Assembly (NCBI RefSeq): GCF_043195105.1
Contig: NZ_JBAFWO010000001.1
DNA from: NCEH01 sp002257205
Lineage (GTDB): Bacteria > Pseudomonadota > Alphaproteobacteria > Rhizobiales > Xanthobacteraceae
Strand: one strand, 5' to 3'
DNA: 64,000 nt
Positions 42,287 to 51,155 of the stretch are shown here, piece after piece. The notes beneath the pieces are model-generated. The model was not told the DNA's origin. It ran no database searches and worked only from the letters and a program-made list of their open reading frames with translations. Each line of letters opens with the position of its first letter. The stretch's first letter is position 1. The position numbers and the translations under genes are program-made.

Positions 42287-43360
42287 ATGACCGACAGACG
42301 CTACCGGATCGCCGTCATTCCTGGCGACGGCATCGGCAAGGAAGTCATGCCCGAGGCGACGCGAGTGCTCAAGAAGGCCGCTTCGCTCTACGGCTTCACG
42401 CTTGAACAGACCTGGCACGAATTTGCCTGCTGCGACTGGTACGCCCGTCATGGCGAGATGATGCCGGAGGACTGGAAGGAGCGCATCGGCTCGTCCGACG
42501 CGATCCTGTTCGGCGCGGTGGGCTGGCCGGACACGGTCCCGGACCACGTGTCGCTGTGGGGCTCGCTTCTGCAGTTCCGTCGCGAGTTCGACCAATATGT
42601 GAACCTGCGTCCGGTCCGGCTGATGCCGGGGGTGCCCTCGCCGCTGGTCGGCCGCAAGCCGGGCGATATCGACTTCTGGGTGGTGCGCGAGAACACCGAG
42701 GGCGAATATACCTCGATCGGCGGGCGCATGTATCCCGGCACACCGCGTGAGATTGTGGTGCAGGAAACCGTGATGTCGCGCCACGGCGTCGACCGGGTGC
42801 TGAAATACGCGTTCGAGCTGGCGATGCGGCGTCCGGCCAAGCACCTGACCTCGGCGACAAAGTCGAACGGCGTCGCGATCACCATGCCGTACTGGGACGA
42901 GCGGGTGGAGGCGATGAAGGCCTTCTATCCGGAGGTGCGGACCGACAAGTACCACATCGACATCCTCACGGCGCAGTTTGTGCTGAACCCGGACCGGTTC
43001 GACGTGGTGGTGGCCTCGAACCTGTTCGGCGACATCCTCTCCGATCTCGGCCCGGCCTGCACCGGCACCATCGGCATCGCACCGTCCGGCAACATCAATC
43101 CCGACCGGACCTTCCCTTCGCTGTTCGAGCCGGTGCACGGCTCCGCGCCGGACATCGCCGGCAAGGGGATCGCCAATCCGCTCGGTCAGATCTGGTCGGC
43201 GGCGATGATGCTGGAGCATCTCGGCGAGGCGGACGCGGCGGCAGCGATCGTGCGGGCGATGGAGCGCACCTTGATCGACCCGGCCTCGCGGACCGGCGAC
43301 ATCGGCGGCCGGGCCGATACCGCGACCTGCGGCAAGGCGGTAGCGGACGCTCTCGCGTGA
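42287..43360 (+). CDS. tartrate/D-malate dehydrogenase (TtuC/DmlA-like)
   Basis: A 357-residue decarboxylating dehydrogenase of the isocitrate/isopropylmalate dehydrogenase family. The N-terminal YRIAVIPGDGIGKEVMPEAT is typical, and the TtuC-type substrate loop RENTEGEYTSIGGRMYPGTP is present. NAD/metal residues are in NLFGDILSDLG and in HGSAPDIAGKGIANP. The subgroup acts on tartrate, D-malate or 3-isopropylmalate-like acids. It ends the dehydrogenase pair and is followed by a hairpin. Confidence 0.87.
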   Translation: MTDRRYRIAVIPGDGIGKEVMPEATRVLKKAASLYGFTLEQTWHEFACCDWYARHGEMMPEDWKERIGSSDAILFGAVGWPDTVPDHVSLWGSLLQFRREFDQYVNLRPVRLMPGVPSPLVGRKPGDIDFWVVRENTEGEYTSIGGRMYPGTPREIVVQETVMSRHGVDRVLKYAFELAMRRPAKHLTSATKSNGVAITMPYWDERVEAMKAFYPEVRTDKYHIDILTAQFVLNPDRFDVVVASNLFGDILSDLGPACTGTIGIAPSGNINPDRTFPSLFEPVHGSAPDIAGKGIANPLGQIWSAAMMLEHLGEADAAAAIVRAMERTLIDPASRTGDIGGRADTATCGKAVADALA

Positions 43361-43376
43361 GCAAAATTTTCACCGT

Positions 43377-43397
43377 GCCGCCCGGCTTTCCGGGCGG
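43377..43397. terminator. hairpin after the tartrate/D-malate dehydrogenase gene
   Basis: CCGCCCGG (43378-43385) pairs with CCGGGCGG (43390-43397), loop CTTT. No T-run follows on the plus strand, though AAAATTTT lies on its other side. Probably a transcription end. Confidence 0.45.
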
Positions 43398-43584
43398 TGC
43401 GGGGAAACGTTCTTCGCCGAAAGTCTCCATCGCGTGTGGCGCGTTGGGTTAGAGCCTGGTCTGAGCAAGTTGAAACGACGTGATCAGTGCCGGGATGACC
43501 AGAATATCTAATAAATGTCTCTCCGCCTCACGCGAGGTCTTGAGCATGCCGTGATTGTGTGCAATTGGTCGCGGGTCTGATAAT

Positions 43585-43798
43585 GATTATGCGGGAGAGA
43601 TCAGCAGTCCTCCCGGGCACATGTCGGCGCCGACGGAGCAACCCCCCAAGGAAACTCTCAGGCAAAAAGGACCGCATAATCAGGACGATCTGGAGAGAGG
43701 CGCCGCCCGGTTGGCAGGCGCCCACCGAAGGGGAAGCCCGAATGACGGCGGTGGTGCACCGTCCACCTCGGGGCGAGCTCTCAGGTACCGTGACAGAT
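43585..43798 (+). ncRNA. tandem glycine riboswitch
   Basis: Two successive glycine aptamers. Aptamer 1 has its P1 stem GATTATGCGG (43585-43594) paired with CCGCATAATC (43672-43681) and the conserved GCGGGAGAG, GCCGACGGAGCAA and CTCAGGCAAAAAGGACCGC blocks. Aptamer 2 has P1 ATCTG (43688-43692)/CAGAT (43794-43798) with CTGGAGAGAG, CACCGAAGGGGAAGC and CTCTCAGGTACCGTGACAG. It ends 66 bases before the DadA-like gene. A hairpin GGATGCC-AGA-GGCATCC (43813-43831) follows and may be part of the expression platform. Confidence 0.93.
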
Positions 43799-43863
43799 TG
43801 GGGGCAGTCGGCTGGATGCCAGAGGCATCCATGTCATGTCGTCCTCAAGCGCGGGAGAGCTCC

Positions 43864-45156
43864 ATGCGCAGCATCGCCGTCATTGGAGCCGGTATAACCG
43901 GCATTACCACTGCTTATGCCCTGAGTGAGCGTGGTTATGACGTCACCGTCATAGATCGTCAGCGCTACGCGGCGATGGAAACATCCTTCGCGAACGGCGG
44001 ACAGCTTTCGGCCTCCAACGCTGAAGTCTGGAATTCTTGGGCAACTGTGCTGAAAGGCATCAAATGGATGTTCAGGCAGGACGCGCCTCTGCTGATGAAT
44101 CCGAAGCCTTCCTGGCACAAGTATTCCTGGATGGCCGAGTTTCTGGCCAACATCCCAAATTACAAAGCGAACACCATCGAGACCACTCGCCTCGCCATCC
44201 GGGCCCGCGACTACATGTTCGACGTGGCGAAGCGTGAGGGCATAGATTTCAATCTCGAAAAGCGCGGCATTCTGCATATCTATCGCGACAAATCCGGCTT
44301 CGAGGCGGCGGCCCGTGCCAGTGCGCTCTATGCGCAAGGTGGATTGCCGCGGCGAGCGCTAGGTCCCGCCGAGATCCATGAGATCGAGCCCACCCTCCAC
44401 GGAAACTATTACGGCGGCTTCTTCACGGAATCAGACTCAACGGGAGATATCCATCTCTTCACGCGTGGTCTTGCGAAAGCGTGCCGGCGCCGTAACGTCC
44501 TTTTCCTCCATGAGGCGGCGGTCGACTCCGTCAGGCATTCTCTTCAGGGCTCCCGACCTCGTATCGACATTTCGCTCACGATTTCCCCAGCGGATGAAGT
44601 CGCGCCCGCTGTCCACGAGACCCATCGCTTCGATGCTGTCGTGGTGTGCGCAGGCGTGGGGTCACGGGCGATTGCCGCTCAGTTGGGGGATCGTGTGAAC
44701 GTTTATCCGGTGAAGGGCTATTCGATCACCGTGATGCTTGATGATGAGGCCAGCCAGAACGGGGCGCCCTGGGTGAGCCTGCTCGACGACCAGACCAAGA
44801 TTGTTACAAGCCGCCTCGGGAAAGATCGCTTCCGCGTTGCTGGGACCGCCGAATTTAACGGCGAGAACCGCGACATCCGTGCGGATCGCATTCGCCCTCT
44901 GGTGGAGTGGACGCGCAAGCTGTTTCCGCAGGCGTCCACGGCGCGGGTGGTGCCTTGGGCCGGTCTGCGTCCGATGATGCCGGACATGATGCCGCGTGTC
45001 GGGCCCGGGAAGCGGCGGGGCGTGTTCTACAACACTGGCCATGGGCATCTCGGCTGGACCCTGTCAGCTGCGACTGCTCAGATGATCGCTGAAGCGGTTG
45101 CCATTGATATGCCGCTCGAACCCTCCTCGCCAATGCTCAGTGTCGCGGCGGAGTAG
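43864..45156 (+). CDS. D-amino acid dehydrogenase-like FAD oxidoreductase (DadA-like)
   Basis: A 430-residue DAO-family flavoprotein. The FAD motif SIAVIGAGITGITTAYALSE starts at residue 3, followed by ASFANGGQLSASNAEVWNSW in DadA style, and ends with YNTGHGHLGWTLSAATAQMI. DadA enzymes oxidise D-amino acids; related ones take glycine, sarcosine or proline. The glycine riboswitch directly upstream makes glycine a likely effector and perhaps a substrate or related compound. The ATG at 43864 follows GGGAGAG; the longer open frame starts inside the riboswitch and is not coding. Confidence 0.9.
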   Translation: MRSIAVIGAGITGITTAYALSERGYDVTVIDRQRYAAMETSFANGGQLSASNAEVWNSWATVLKGIKWMFRQDAPLLMNPKPSWHKYSWMAEFLANIPNYKANTIETTRLAIRARDYMFDVAKREGIDFNLEKRGILHIYRDKSGFEAAARASALYAQGGLPRRALGPAEIHEIEPTLHGNYYGGFFTESDSTGDIHLFTRGLAKACRRRNVLFLHEAAVDSVRHSLQGSRPRIDISLTISPADEVAPAVHETHRFDAVVVCAGVGSRAIAAQLGDRVNVYPVKGYSITVMLDDEASQNGAPWVSLLDDQTKIVTSRLGKDRFRVAGTAEFNGENRDIRADRIRPLVEWTRKLFPQASTARVVPWAGLRPMMPDMMPRVGPGKRRGVFYNTGHGHLGWTLSAATAQMIAEAVAIDMPLEPSSPMLSVAAE

Positions 45157-45170
45157 GGCGCCGGAGCGGA

Positions 45171-45446
45171 TCAAACCGCTCCAGCTTTAGCCATCAGGCG
45201 CGTTTTTTGCCCTGCCGGGCTGATCTGCGGTTCGCCCGGGCGCAACTGGGCGAGCCTGAGACGGTTCTGGGCGGCGGCGATCTTGTCCACCATCAGGCGG
45301 CCCGCGGTCCTGAGCCCGTTGCGCGCGTTGGACGCCACCGGAAGGCGGAACACGAAAGCCAGTCCCCGTTCCGCCGCCATCTCGCGACCGGCGCGCACGA
45401 CCGCGGATCGGATTTCACGGCTCGTCTCCGGGAGCGCCGTGCCCAA
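45171..45446 (-). CDS. uncertain small ORF after the SDR gene
   Basis: A 91-codon minus-strand frame with a TTG start, downstream of the SDR. The frame continues upstream without a stop to overlap the end of the SDR. The first part (GLAALGTALPETSREIRSAV VRAGREMA) has a faint resemblance to the C-terminal end of IclR-type regulators; the rest has none. It could be a relic or non-coding. I list it only because the strand and position fit the operon. Confidence 0.25.
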   Translation of the reverse strand: MGTALPETSREIRSAVVRAGREMAAERGLAFVFRLPVASNARNGLRTAGRLMVDKIAAAQNRLRLAQLRPGEPQISPAGQKTRLMAKAGAV

Positions 45447-45483
45447 TGCCGCGAGGCCGTAAGCCTCGGTCCCCCCGATGCGA

Positions 45484-46230
45484 TCAATAGGTCGCGCGGC
45501 CCCCGGACACGTCGAAGACGGCGCCGGTCGAGAAGGACGCCTCGTCGCTGGCGAGCCAGCACACCAGTGAGGTCATTTCTTCAATCGTTCCGAAGCGGCC
45601 GACAGGAATCTTCGACAGCATGAAATCGATATGCTCCCGCGTCATCTGATCGAAGATTGGCGTCCGCACCGCGGCCGGCGTTACGCAGTTGACCCGGATA
45701 TTCGTCCGGGCCATCTCTTTGCCCAGGGCTTTGGTGAAGCCGATCACACCGGCCTTCGAGGCGCTATAGGCGGAGGCGTTGGGGTTCCCCTCCTTGCCGG
45801 AGATGGAAGCAATGTTGACGATCCGGCCGTAGTCCTTCGGCTCCATGGAGCGAATGGCGGCCTGGTTGCAGTAGAATAGGCCGTTGAGGTTCACATCGAT
45901 CACCCGACGCCACGCATCGGCCGGATAGTCCCGCACCGGAAGATTGGGGCCGGTAATGCCTGCGCTCGCCACCAGAATGTCGAGCCCGCCAAGCGCGATG
46001 ATGCTCGCATCCATCGCCCGGGTTACCGCTGCGGCGTCGCAGATGTCGAGCGCCTGGACATCATGAGCGCCCGTCGCCGTCCTGGCGGCAGCCAGTGCTT
46101 CCACCTGCAAATCCCAAAGGCTCACTCTGGCACCTTCGGCAACCAGACGTCTTGCCACGTCAGCGCCAATGCCGGAAGCGCCGCCGGTCACGATGGCGGC
46201 GCGATTGCGAAAACGTTCGGCGAATACCAT
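45484..46230 (-). CDS. short-chain dehydrogenase/reductase
   Basis: A 248-residue classical SDR. The cofactor motif is TGGASGIGADVARRL, the structural motif SAGITG, and the catalytic set is complete: Ser in IVNIASISG and YSASK at ~153-157. The C-terminus FSTGAVFDVSGGRATY is typical. It lies in the minus-strand operon with an FAA hydrolase and an MhpC-like hydrolase, 11 bases after the FAA gene. It may oxidise or reduce an intermediate of the aromatic pathway. Confidence 0.93.
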   Translation of the reverse strand: MVFAERFRNRAAIVTGGASGIGADVARRLVAEGARVSLWDLQVEALAAARTATGAHDVQALDICDAAAVTRAMDASIIALGGLDILVASAGITGPNLPVRDYPADAWRRVIDVNLNGLFYCNQAAIRSMEPKDYGRIVNIASISGKEGNPNASAYSASKAGVIGFTKALGKEMARTNIRVNCVTPAAVRTPIFDQMTREHIDFMLSKIPVGRFGTIEEMTSLVCWLASDEASFSTGAVFDVSGGRATY

Positions 46231-46241
46231 CGCTCAATTCC

Positions 46242-47096
46242 TCAAGCGCGCGTCCAGGCGACGACGTCCTGGCGCTGGCTCCCAAGCCTTTCGATCCCAA
46301 GAGACATCACGTCGCCGGGCCTGAGATAGATCGGTGACGGCTTCTTGCCCATGCCGACTCCGGGCGGCGTTCCGGTGGTGATGATGTCGCCTGGCATCAG
46401 CGTCATGAACCGGCTGAGGTAGCTGACGATCTCCGCACAGGAGAAGATCATTGTCCGGGTATTGCCGGCCTGCATGCGCACGCCGTTCACATCGAGCCAG
46501 ATGTCGAGATTCTGCGGATCGCCGACCTCATCTTGTGTCACCAGCCAGGGGCCGACAGGCCCGAATGTGTCGCAGCCTTTTCCCTTGTCCCAGGTGCCAC
46601 CACGCTCGAGCTGGTATTCGCGCTCGGAAACATCGTTGACGAGGCAGTAGCCGGCGACATGAGCAAGTGCGCCCTCCTCCTCCACATAGGAGGCACGGGT
46701 GCCGATCACGATGCCGAGTTCGACTTCCCAATCGCCCTTCGCGGACTCCTTTGGCAGCATCACGGTGTCGTTCGGCCCAGAGAGAGAGGAAATTGCCTTC
46801 GTAAAGACCACCGGTTCCTTGGGGATCGGTAGATCGGCCTCGATGGCGTGGTCGACATAATTCAGCCCAATGGCGATGAACTTGCCGACCGAGACGATCG
46901 GCACGCCAAGTCGTGGCGTGCCTTCGACCAGGGGAAGCGAGAGCGGGTCGAGGCGGGACAATTCGGCGAGCACCGGGGGCGCCAGCGTCGCGGGGCTGAT
47001 ATCCGTTAGATGAGCGCAGAGATCGCGAATACGCCCTTCGGCGTCGACGAGTCCCGGCTTTTCCTCGCCCTTCTGGCCATAACGCAGCAATTTCAC
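46242..47096 (-). CDS. fumarylacetoacetate hydrolase-family protein
   Basis: A 284-residue FAH-family enzyme. The conserved KFIAIGLNYVDHAIEADLPI lies near residue 75. The metal/substrate residues are in GDWEVELGIVIGTRASYVEE and CLVNDVSEREYQLERGGTWD, and the end has GDIITTGTPPGVGMGKKP. FAH-family enzymes hydrolyse acylpyruvates or act as hydratases/isomerases in meta-cleavage routes. The MhpC-like gene upstream and the SDR downstream on the same strand support a place in the aromatic pathway. Confidence 0.92.
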   Translation of the reverse strand: MKLLRYGQKGEEKPGLVDAEGRIRDLCAHLTDISPATLAPPVLAELSRLDPLSLPLVEGTPRLGVPIVSVGKFIAIGLNYVDHAIEADLPIPKEPVVFTKAISSLSGPNDTVMLPKESAKGDWEVELGIVIGTRASYVEEEGALAHVAGYCLVNDVSEREYQLERGGTWDKGKGCDTFGPVGPWLVTQDEVGDPQNLDIWLDVNGVRMQAGNTRTMIFSCAEIVSYLSRFMTLMPGDIITTGTPPGVGMGKKPSPIYLRPGDVMSLGIERLGSQRQDVVAWTRA

Positions 47097-47357
47097 GGTT
47101 CAGGTTCCTGCGATGTGATTGGGGAAACTACGGCTGCGCCGATCTGCTGCCGAAGCATTCATTCGGTGATGGGCATGCTTCGGGCGGACCACGGACGCGA
47201 AAATATCGCGGTCGGAAGGCTCCCTTCCGATGTCTTCCGCATTCGACCGTATCGGCAGCGCCGATTTCACGCGTCGTGGCAATGGAGATTGACCCGGAGT
47301 TCGCCCGGCCTGAGCGAGGCAGCAGGATGGGCGCAGGCGATATCTTGCCCGGCGACC

Positions 47358-48224
47358 TCAGTGCTTGAGGAAGTCCAGGACCATGCGATTGAACTTGGCG
47401 GAGTGCTCCCATTGCGCCCAGTGGCCGCAATTGTTGAAGACGTGAAGCTCCGAATTCGCGATCCCTGCAACAAGACGAAGACCCACATCGAGCGGGACGA
47501 AGCGGTCGTTGCGGCCCCAGATGACCAACGTCGGAGCGGAAATCTCGCCGAGGCGGTGGCCGACGTCGGGAAACTGGCGTGGGTTGGCGGCCGAGCTCTT
47601 TACGAAATTCTCAAGATGATCCCGCCGCGCCAGCATGTTTTCGAGCCGGGCCTGGAACAAATCTTCGGTCAGGTCGCTCGCGTCGAAGACGAAGACGTTC
47701 ATCATCCTCTTCAAGCTCTCAATCGTTGGATCGCGATACAGGGCCTGAAGCAGCTTGATGCCCTCCGTTGGCATCGGCACGAATGAACTGACGCCCCCGG
47801 TTCCGCCACCCATCAGCACGAGTTTGCCGACGCGGTTCGGATGGGCCAGCGCGAAGGCCACGGCGCTGTGCCCTCCCATGGAATTGCCCAGTATGTGGAG
47901 GCTCTCCAGCTTGAGGTGATCCACCAGCCCCTTGAGGATCCGCGCATTCAGCTCCGATCGTGAGCCGGTGCATATGACCGTGTCGCTCTTGCTCCAGCCG
48001 GGGCAATCAAGAAGGACCACGCGATAGCCGGCGTCGGTCAGGGGCGTGATGTTGCGATTGAAGTTGGCCCAGCCACTGGCCCCCGGCCCGGAGCCGTGGA
48101 GCATGACGATCGTCTCACCTCCCGTGCCGGGGTCGCAGTCATTGTAATGAATATTGAATTGCTGCCCGCCGTCGGAAATCTTGGCGAAACGGCTGGTGGC
48201 GGATTCGGAAAAGTCCTGACCCAT
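47358..48224 (-). CDS. meta-cleavage product hydrolase (MhpC/BphD-like)
   Basis: A 288-residue alpha/beta hydrolase of the C-C-bond-cleaving type. The oxyanion segment is MLHGSGPGASGWANFNRNIT, the nucleophile elbow GNSMGGHSAVAF, the Asp in LVIWGRNDRFVPL, and His in NNCGHWAQWEH. This set matches MhpC/BphD/HsaD hydrolases that cleave the ring-fission product of an extradiol dioxygenase. The start at 48224 (MGQDFSES) follows GAGGGAGGG. It diverges from the dioxygenase gene at 49002, and the two would act in sequence. Confidence 0.92.
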   Translation of the reverse strand: MGQDFSESATSRFAKISDGGQQFNIHYNDCDPGTGGETIVMLHGSGPGASGWANFNRNITPLTDAGYRVVLLDCPGWSKSDTVICTGSRSELNARILKGLVDHLKLESLHILGNSMGGHSAVAFALAHPNRVGKLVLMGGGTGGVSSFVPMPTEGIKLLQALYRDPTIESLKRMMNVFVFDASDLTEDLFQARLENMLARRDHLENFVKSSAANPRQFPDVGHRLGEISAPTLVIWGRNDRFVPLDVGLRLVAGIANSELHVFNNCGHWAQWEHSAKFNRMVLDFLKH

Positions 48225-49001
48225 GCGGGGCCCTCCCTCAATTGCCGTCGAGGCTCTGAAGCGAAACGGGCCATGGATTTCGGACGAAGATCCCATGGAT
48301 CGCCACGGCTCATTCTGTGAGCCGCATTCCTCTTGTTAGGCACGAGACCTGCCCCAAGCCGGACACGGTCAGCGGCGAGTGGTACCAGCGGTAACCGAGG
48401 CCCGACAACCAGTCCTGTCATCGTGGGCACGGAGTGCACCGGCCGGTGCGCGGGCGTGCGCGACGGCGCGACGCCCGAGTGGTGCGACCCCAATCGGCGT
48501 CTTCAGGCCGGCTGACGCAGGCCGGGCCATTCGGCGGGCAGGCATGTGCACTGTGCGCACTGGCTGCGCGTCTCGCATTGTGGATGCAGGCGCACTCTTG
48601 CTAGCAGTCGGTGTTGTGGGAGCGGAAAACGGTCCGCTCAGAGGCTGTTTTCAGGCATCGGGTTTGCGGGCCATGTGCGCGGTGGCCCAGTGCCTGGCGC
48701 GATGTCGCTTAGAGCCGGTTTGGGAAATCGGCGGCTGAGGGCCGTCGAGGGATTTTTGGCGATCTGGCAGGAGAAGCCGCCGGCGCGATGCCGGGCATCG
48801 GGCCAAGGTTTCGACGAACCGGGCGCCGGAAAGACCCGGCGGACCGACCCGTCCGACTTTTCCAAACAGGCTCTTAGGACGTGCTCTGCACATTCTCGCA
48901 GCGGGGGCCGTCGCCGCTCGGTGTCAGGTGGACGATCGGCACGGCCGTTTAAAGCACGGATCGCCGCACAAAAATCCCATCACAATATGTTGGAGGAATC
49001 A
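48225..49001. other. 777-base divergent region with a MITE-like element
   Basis: No gene is convincing. It contains a 14-bp palindrome GCACCGGCCGGTGC (48435-48448), a dyad GTGCACTGTGCGCAC (48546-48560), and an IS5-type mini-element (48709-48876). The promoters of the divergent hydrolase and dioxygenase must lie here. Confidence 0.6.
48709..48876. mobile_element. IS5-type MITE-like element
   Basis: The ends are imperfect inverted repeats: GAGCCGGTTTGGGAAATCGG at 48712 and, read inward from 48873 on the other strand, GAGCCTGTTTGGAAAAGTCGG. They are flanked by TTA on both sides (48709-48711, 48874-48876), a 3-bp target duplication of the TNA type. The 162-base body has no transposase frame. It looks like a non-autonomous IS5-family element; the parent element is not in the window. 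Confidence 0.7.
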
Positions 49002-50009
49002 ATGTCGCTGCTCTCAGATCGCTTCGATCCCGGTCCGCAGATCGCCCAGTGCGGGTCAATCAACCTCGGGACAAAGAGCCTCGAGAAATCCCTTTCGTTC
49101 TTCCGTGACACCCTCGGAATGGAGGAGGTCGAACGCCGGGGCAACGTCTCCTATCTTCGCTGCTACCAGGAACTCGGCCACCACTCCTTGGTGCTGACCG
49201 AGCAGGACGAAGCGATCGTCAATGCCTACAGCTTTCGCGTCAGGCGGCCCCAGGATGTCGAACTCTTCCACGATGCTCTGAAGCAGCAGGACATCGAGGT
49301 TGTCGAAGTGCCGGCGGGCACCGAAGCAGGCCGCGGGACGGCGATCCGTTTTCTCCTCCCCGGCGGCGAACACCCCTTCGAACTCTATTTCGATATCGAT
49401 AAGCCGCGGGCACCTGAGGCGTTGCGTTCGCGACTGCCTTCGAACTCGTCGAAGCGCCGTGGTCTCGGGGTGCGCCGGATCGATCATTTCAACATCCAGA
49501 CATCGCCGTCGACCATCAACCAGGCCGAGCAGTGGGTGAGGGACAACCTTGGCTTCAAACGCCGGGAATTTGCTTATCTGCCAGATCAGCCGGACACGGT
49601 GATGGCGTCGTGGATGTCGGTAACGCCCCAGGTGCACGATCTCGCCATCGTCGCCAATCGTCTGGACAAGAAGGCTCAGCTTCACCACGTTGCCTTCAAC
49701 CTGCAGGATTTCTCCGACGTGCTCACCGCCGCCGACGTGCTCCGCGACCTGGAGGTTTCCTACGGCGTCGGTCCGGGGAAGCACGGCATCGGTCAGGCAA
49801 TGTATCTCTATGTGTTCGACCCCGGCTCGGATCACCGCGTCGAACTTTATGCCGGCGGTTATTTGATCTTCGACCCGGATTGGGAAGCCATCGAATGGAA
49901 GAAGGAAAACTTCCCCGATGGCCTGACCTGGTACGGCGACCCCATAGACACCGCTCCAGGCAGCCGAGGCCGGGATACAACAGGATCGGCCGGTCTGCGC
50001 CGGAAGTAG
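49002..50009 (+). CDS. extradiol ring-cleavage dioxygenase (type I, catechol 2,3-dioxygenase-like)
   Basis: A 335-residue two-domain vicinal-oxygen-chelate protein. The N-terminal domain (GSINLGTKSLEKSLSFFRDT) is the structural copy. The C-terminal domain carries the metal ligands: His in VRRIDHFNIQT, His in AQLHHVAFNL, and Glu in HRVELYAGGY. It should open a catechol-type ring meta to produce the substrate of the MhpC-like hydrolase. The ATG at 49002 follows GGAGGA; the open frame from 48546 is not coding. A strong terminator follows. It is not of the LigB type used in the E. coli mhp pathway. Confidence 0.92.
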   Translation: MSLLSDRFDPGPQIAQCGSINLGTKSLEKSLSFFRDTLGMEEVERRGNVSYLRCYQELGHHSLVLTEQDEAIVNAYSFRVRRPQDVELFHDALKQQDIEVVEVPAGTEAGRGTAIRFLLPGGEHPFELYFDIDKPRAPEALRSRLPSNSSKRRGLGVRRIDHFNIQTSPSTINQAEQWVRDNLGFKRREFAYLPDQPDTVMASWMSVTPQVHDLAIVANRLDKKAQLHHVAFNLQDFSDVLTAADVLRDLEVSYGVGPGKHGIGQAMYLYVFDPGSDHRVELYAGGYLIFDPDWEAIEWKKENFPDGLTWYGDPIDTAPGSRGRDTTGSAGLRRK

Positions 50010-50014
50010 CAAAA

Positions 50015-50038
50015 GGGCCGGGTTTCCCGGCCCTTTTT
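50015..50038. terminator. Rho-independent terminator
   Basis: GGGCCGGG (50015-50022), loop TTT, CCCGGCCC (50026-50033), then TTTTT. AAAA precedes the stem, so it can act in both directions. It lies between the dioxygenase and the converging IclR gene. Confidence 0.92.
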
Positions 50039-50836
50039 CTATACGCGGGGAGAAGAAAGATAATCCTCAATCTTGCTGGCTGCGGATCGTAACGGGACGA
50101 GGAATTTTTTCCGCGCATCGGCGAGCGTAAGCGCAGACCGCAGCATGACGATGTTGATGCAGCCCGCCACCCTCCCGCCGTGAAGCACTGGCACCGCCAA
50201 GGCGAGGATCCTCGGCTCCTGCTCCCATTCGCCATTGTTGTGGGCATGGCCGGCTTGCCTGTGCTGGTTCAGCAGGCTCCGGAAGGCTTCGCGGCCCCGC
50301 CCAACCAAGCGTGAGCCCGGCTGCGCCGCCAGCCGATCGATCAATTCCTCACGCTCATCGTCCGGGCAGAAGGCAAGATAAGCTCGACCGACCGAAGTCT
50401 GCGTCAAGGACATACGTCTGCGAACGGTCACACTATTGAACGAGAGCGGACTGAAGCGATGCGTGGTTTCGCGCACACACATGTCCAGTCCGTCCAATGT
50501 TGCCAGATCCGAGGGCCAGACGACCTTGAGCAGCAATTCGCCGAGGACGTTGGAGGCCACTTGCGATATCCATTCCTCCTCGCGATAGCCCTCGCTCAGG
50601 TTCCGGACTTCCGGGGTCAGCCGATAGCTGTCATCCGAGTTGGAGCGGCGCAGGAGACCCTCGTCCTGAAGCGTCTCCAGCAGACGACGGATCGTCGTTC
50701 TATGCAGCCCAGTTGCTTCAGACAGTTCCCGTATTGTCGCCCACCCGCCTTCTGCTTGGTTCAGCGCCCGCAAAACTGCAAGCCCACGCGAGAGGCCCTG
50801 CACTGTCTTGTAAGGAGATTCGGCGTTCGACCCCAC
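50039..50836 (-). CDS. IclR-family regulator (MhpR-like)
   Basis: A 265-residue IclR-type regulator. The winged helix-turn-helix is LSRGLAVLRALNQAEGGWAT, then LSEATGLHRTTIRRLLETLQ. The effector domain includes YLAFCPDDEREELIDRLAAQ and VLHGGRVAGCINIVM. I started it at a GTG (50836); the open frame continues upstream through an apparently noncoding promoter region. It diverges from the mhpA-like gene, the arrangement seen with MhpR, an activator responding to hydroxyphenylpropionates. The exact effector is inferred. Confidence 0.88.
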   Translation of the reverse strand: MGSNAESPYKTVQGLSRGLAVLRALNQAEGGWATIRELSEATGLHRTTIRRLLETLQDEGLLRRSNSDDSYRLTPEVRNLSEGYREEEWISQVASNVLGELLLKVVWPSDLATLDGLDMCVRETTHRFSPLSFNSVTVRRRMSLTQTSVGRAYLAFCPDDEREELIDRLAAQPGSRLVGRGREAFRSLLNQHRQAGHAHNNGEWEQEPRILALAVPVLHGGRVAGCINIVMLRSALTLADARKKFLVPLRSAASKIEDYLSSPRV

Positions 50837-51155
50837 CCCAACCGTCCTGATTTGCCGTGCACTGAGTGAACATAGATGACATGGCCATTGCAGCCCTAGC
50901 AATGCCGACGCTAGCGTCCCCTTAAGAAAAAGTTGGAACCTGCCTGAATGGGTTCCATGCGGAGGAAGCTGATGACTAGCCATAACGTGGCATAAACGTG
51001 CCGAAGCGACTTCGGTCTGTGCGCGATCCAGCGTTCCTGATCCGTCCGCGAAAAACGTTCCCTTCCCATTCCCTGCACGTGATCCGCGACGACCTGCCTC
51101 GCGGGAGGCCGTATCGGGCTCGCGAGCGTTCGCTCTTGTACATGGAGGATTGCCC
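50837..51155. other. 319-base divergent promoter region, IclR/mhpA
   Basis: No gene. It contains the MhpR-like operator at 50856-50872 and should hold the promoters of both the regulator and the hydroxylase. Confidence 0.6.
50856..50872. promoter_or_regulatory. MhpR-like operator, copy A
   Basis: CGTGCACTGAGTGAACA: two half-sites GTGCAC/GTGAAC three bases apart. From memory the E. coli MhpR site is GGTGCACCTGGTGCACA, which this matches at most positions. A 24-base stretch starting at 50857 is 20/24 identical to copy B. Confidence 0.6.

Noticed and set aside
41159..43219. 686-codon minus-strand frame opposite gabD and the tartrate dehydrogenase
   Set aside because: It crosses two certain genes on the other strand and the product is compositionally typical of a reverse-strand shadow.
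43555..43863. Upstream extension of the DadA-like gene
   Set aside because: The extension would be translated from the glycine riboswitch, which is a structured RNA; the ATG at 43864 has a good ribosome site and begins the FAD motif.
48546..48560. Third MhpR-like operator near the dioxygenase
   Set aside because: GTGCACTGTGCGCAC is palindromic but its half-sites are one base apart and not three, so it is not the same site; kept only as a dyad note.
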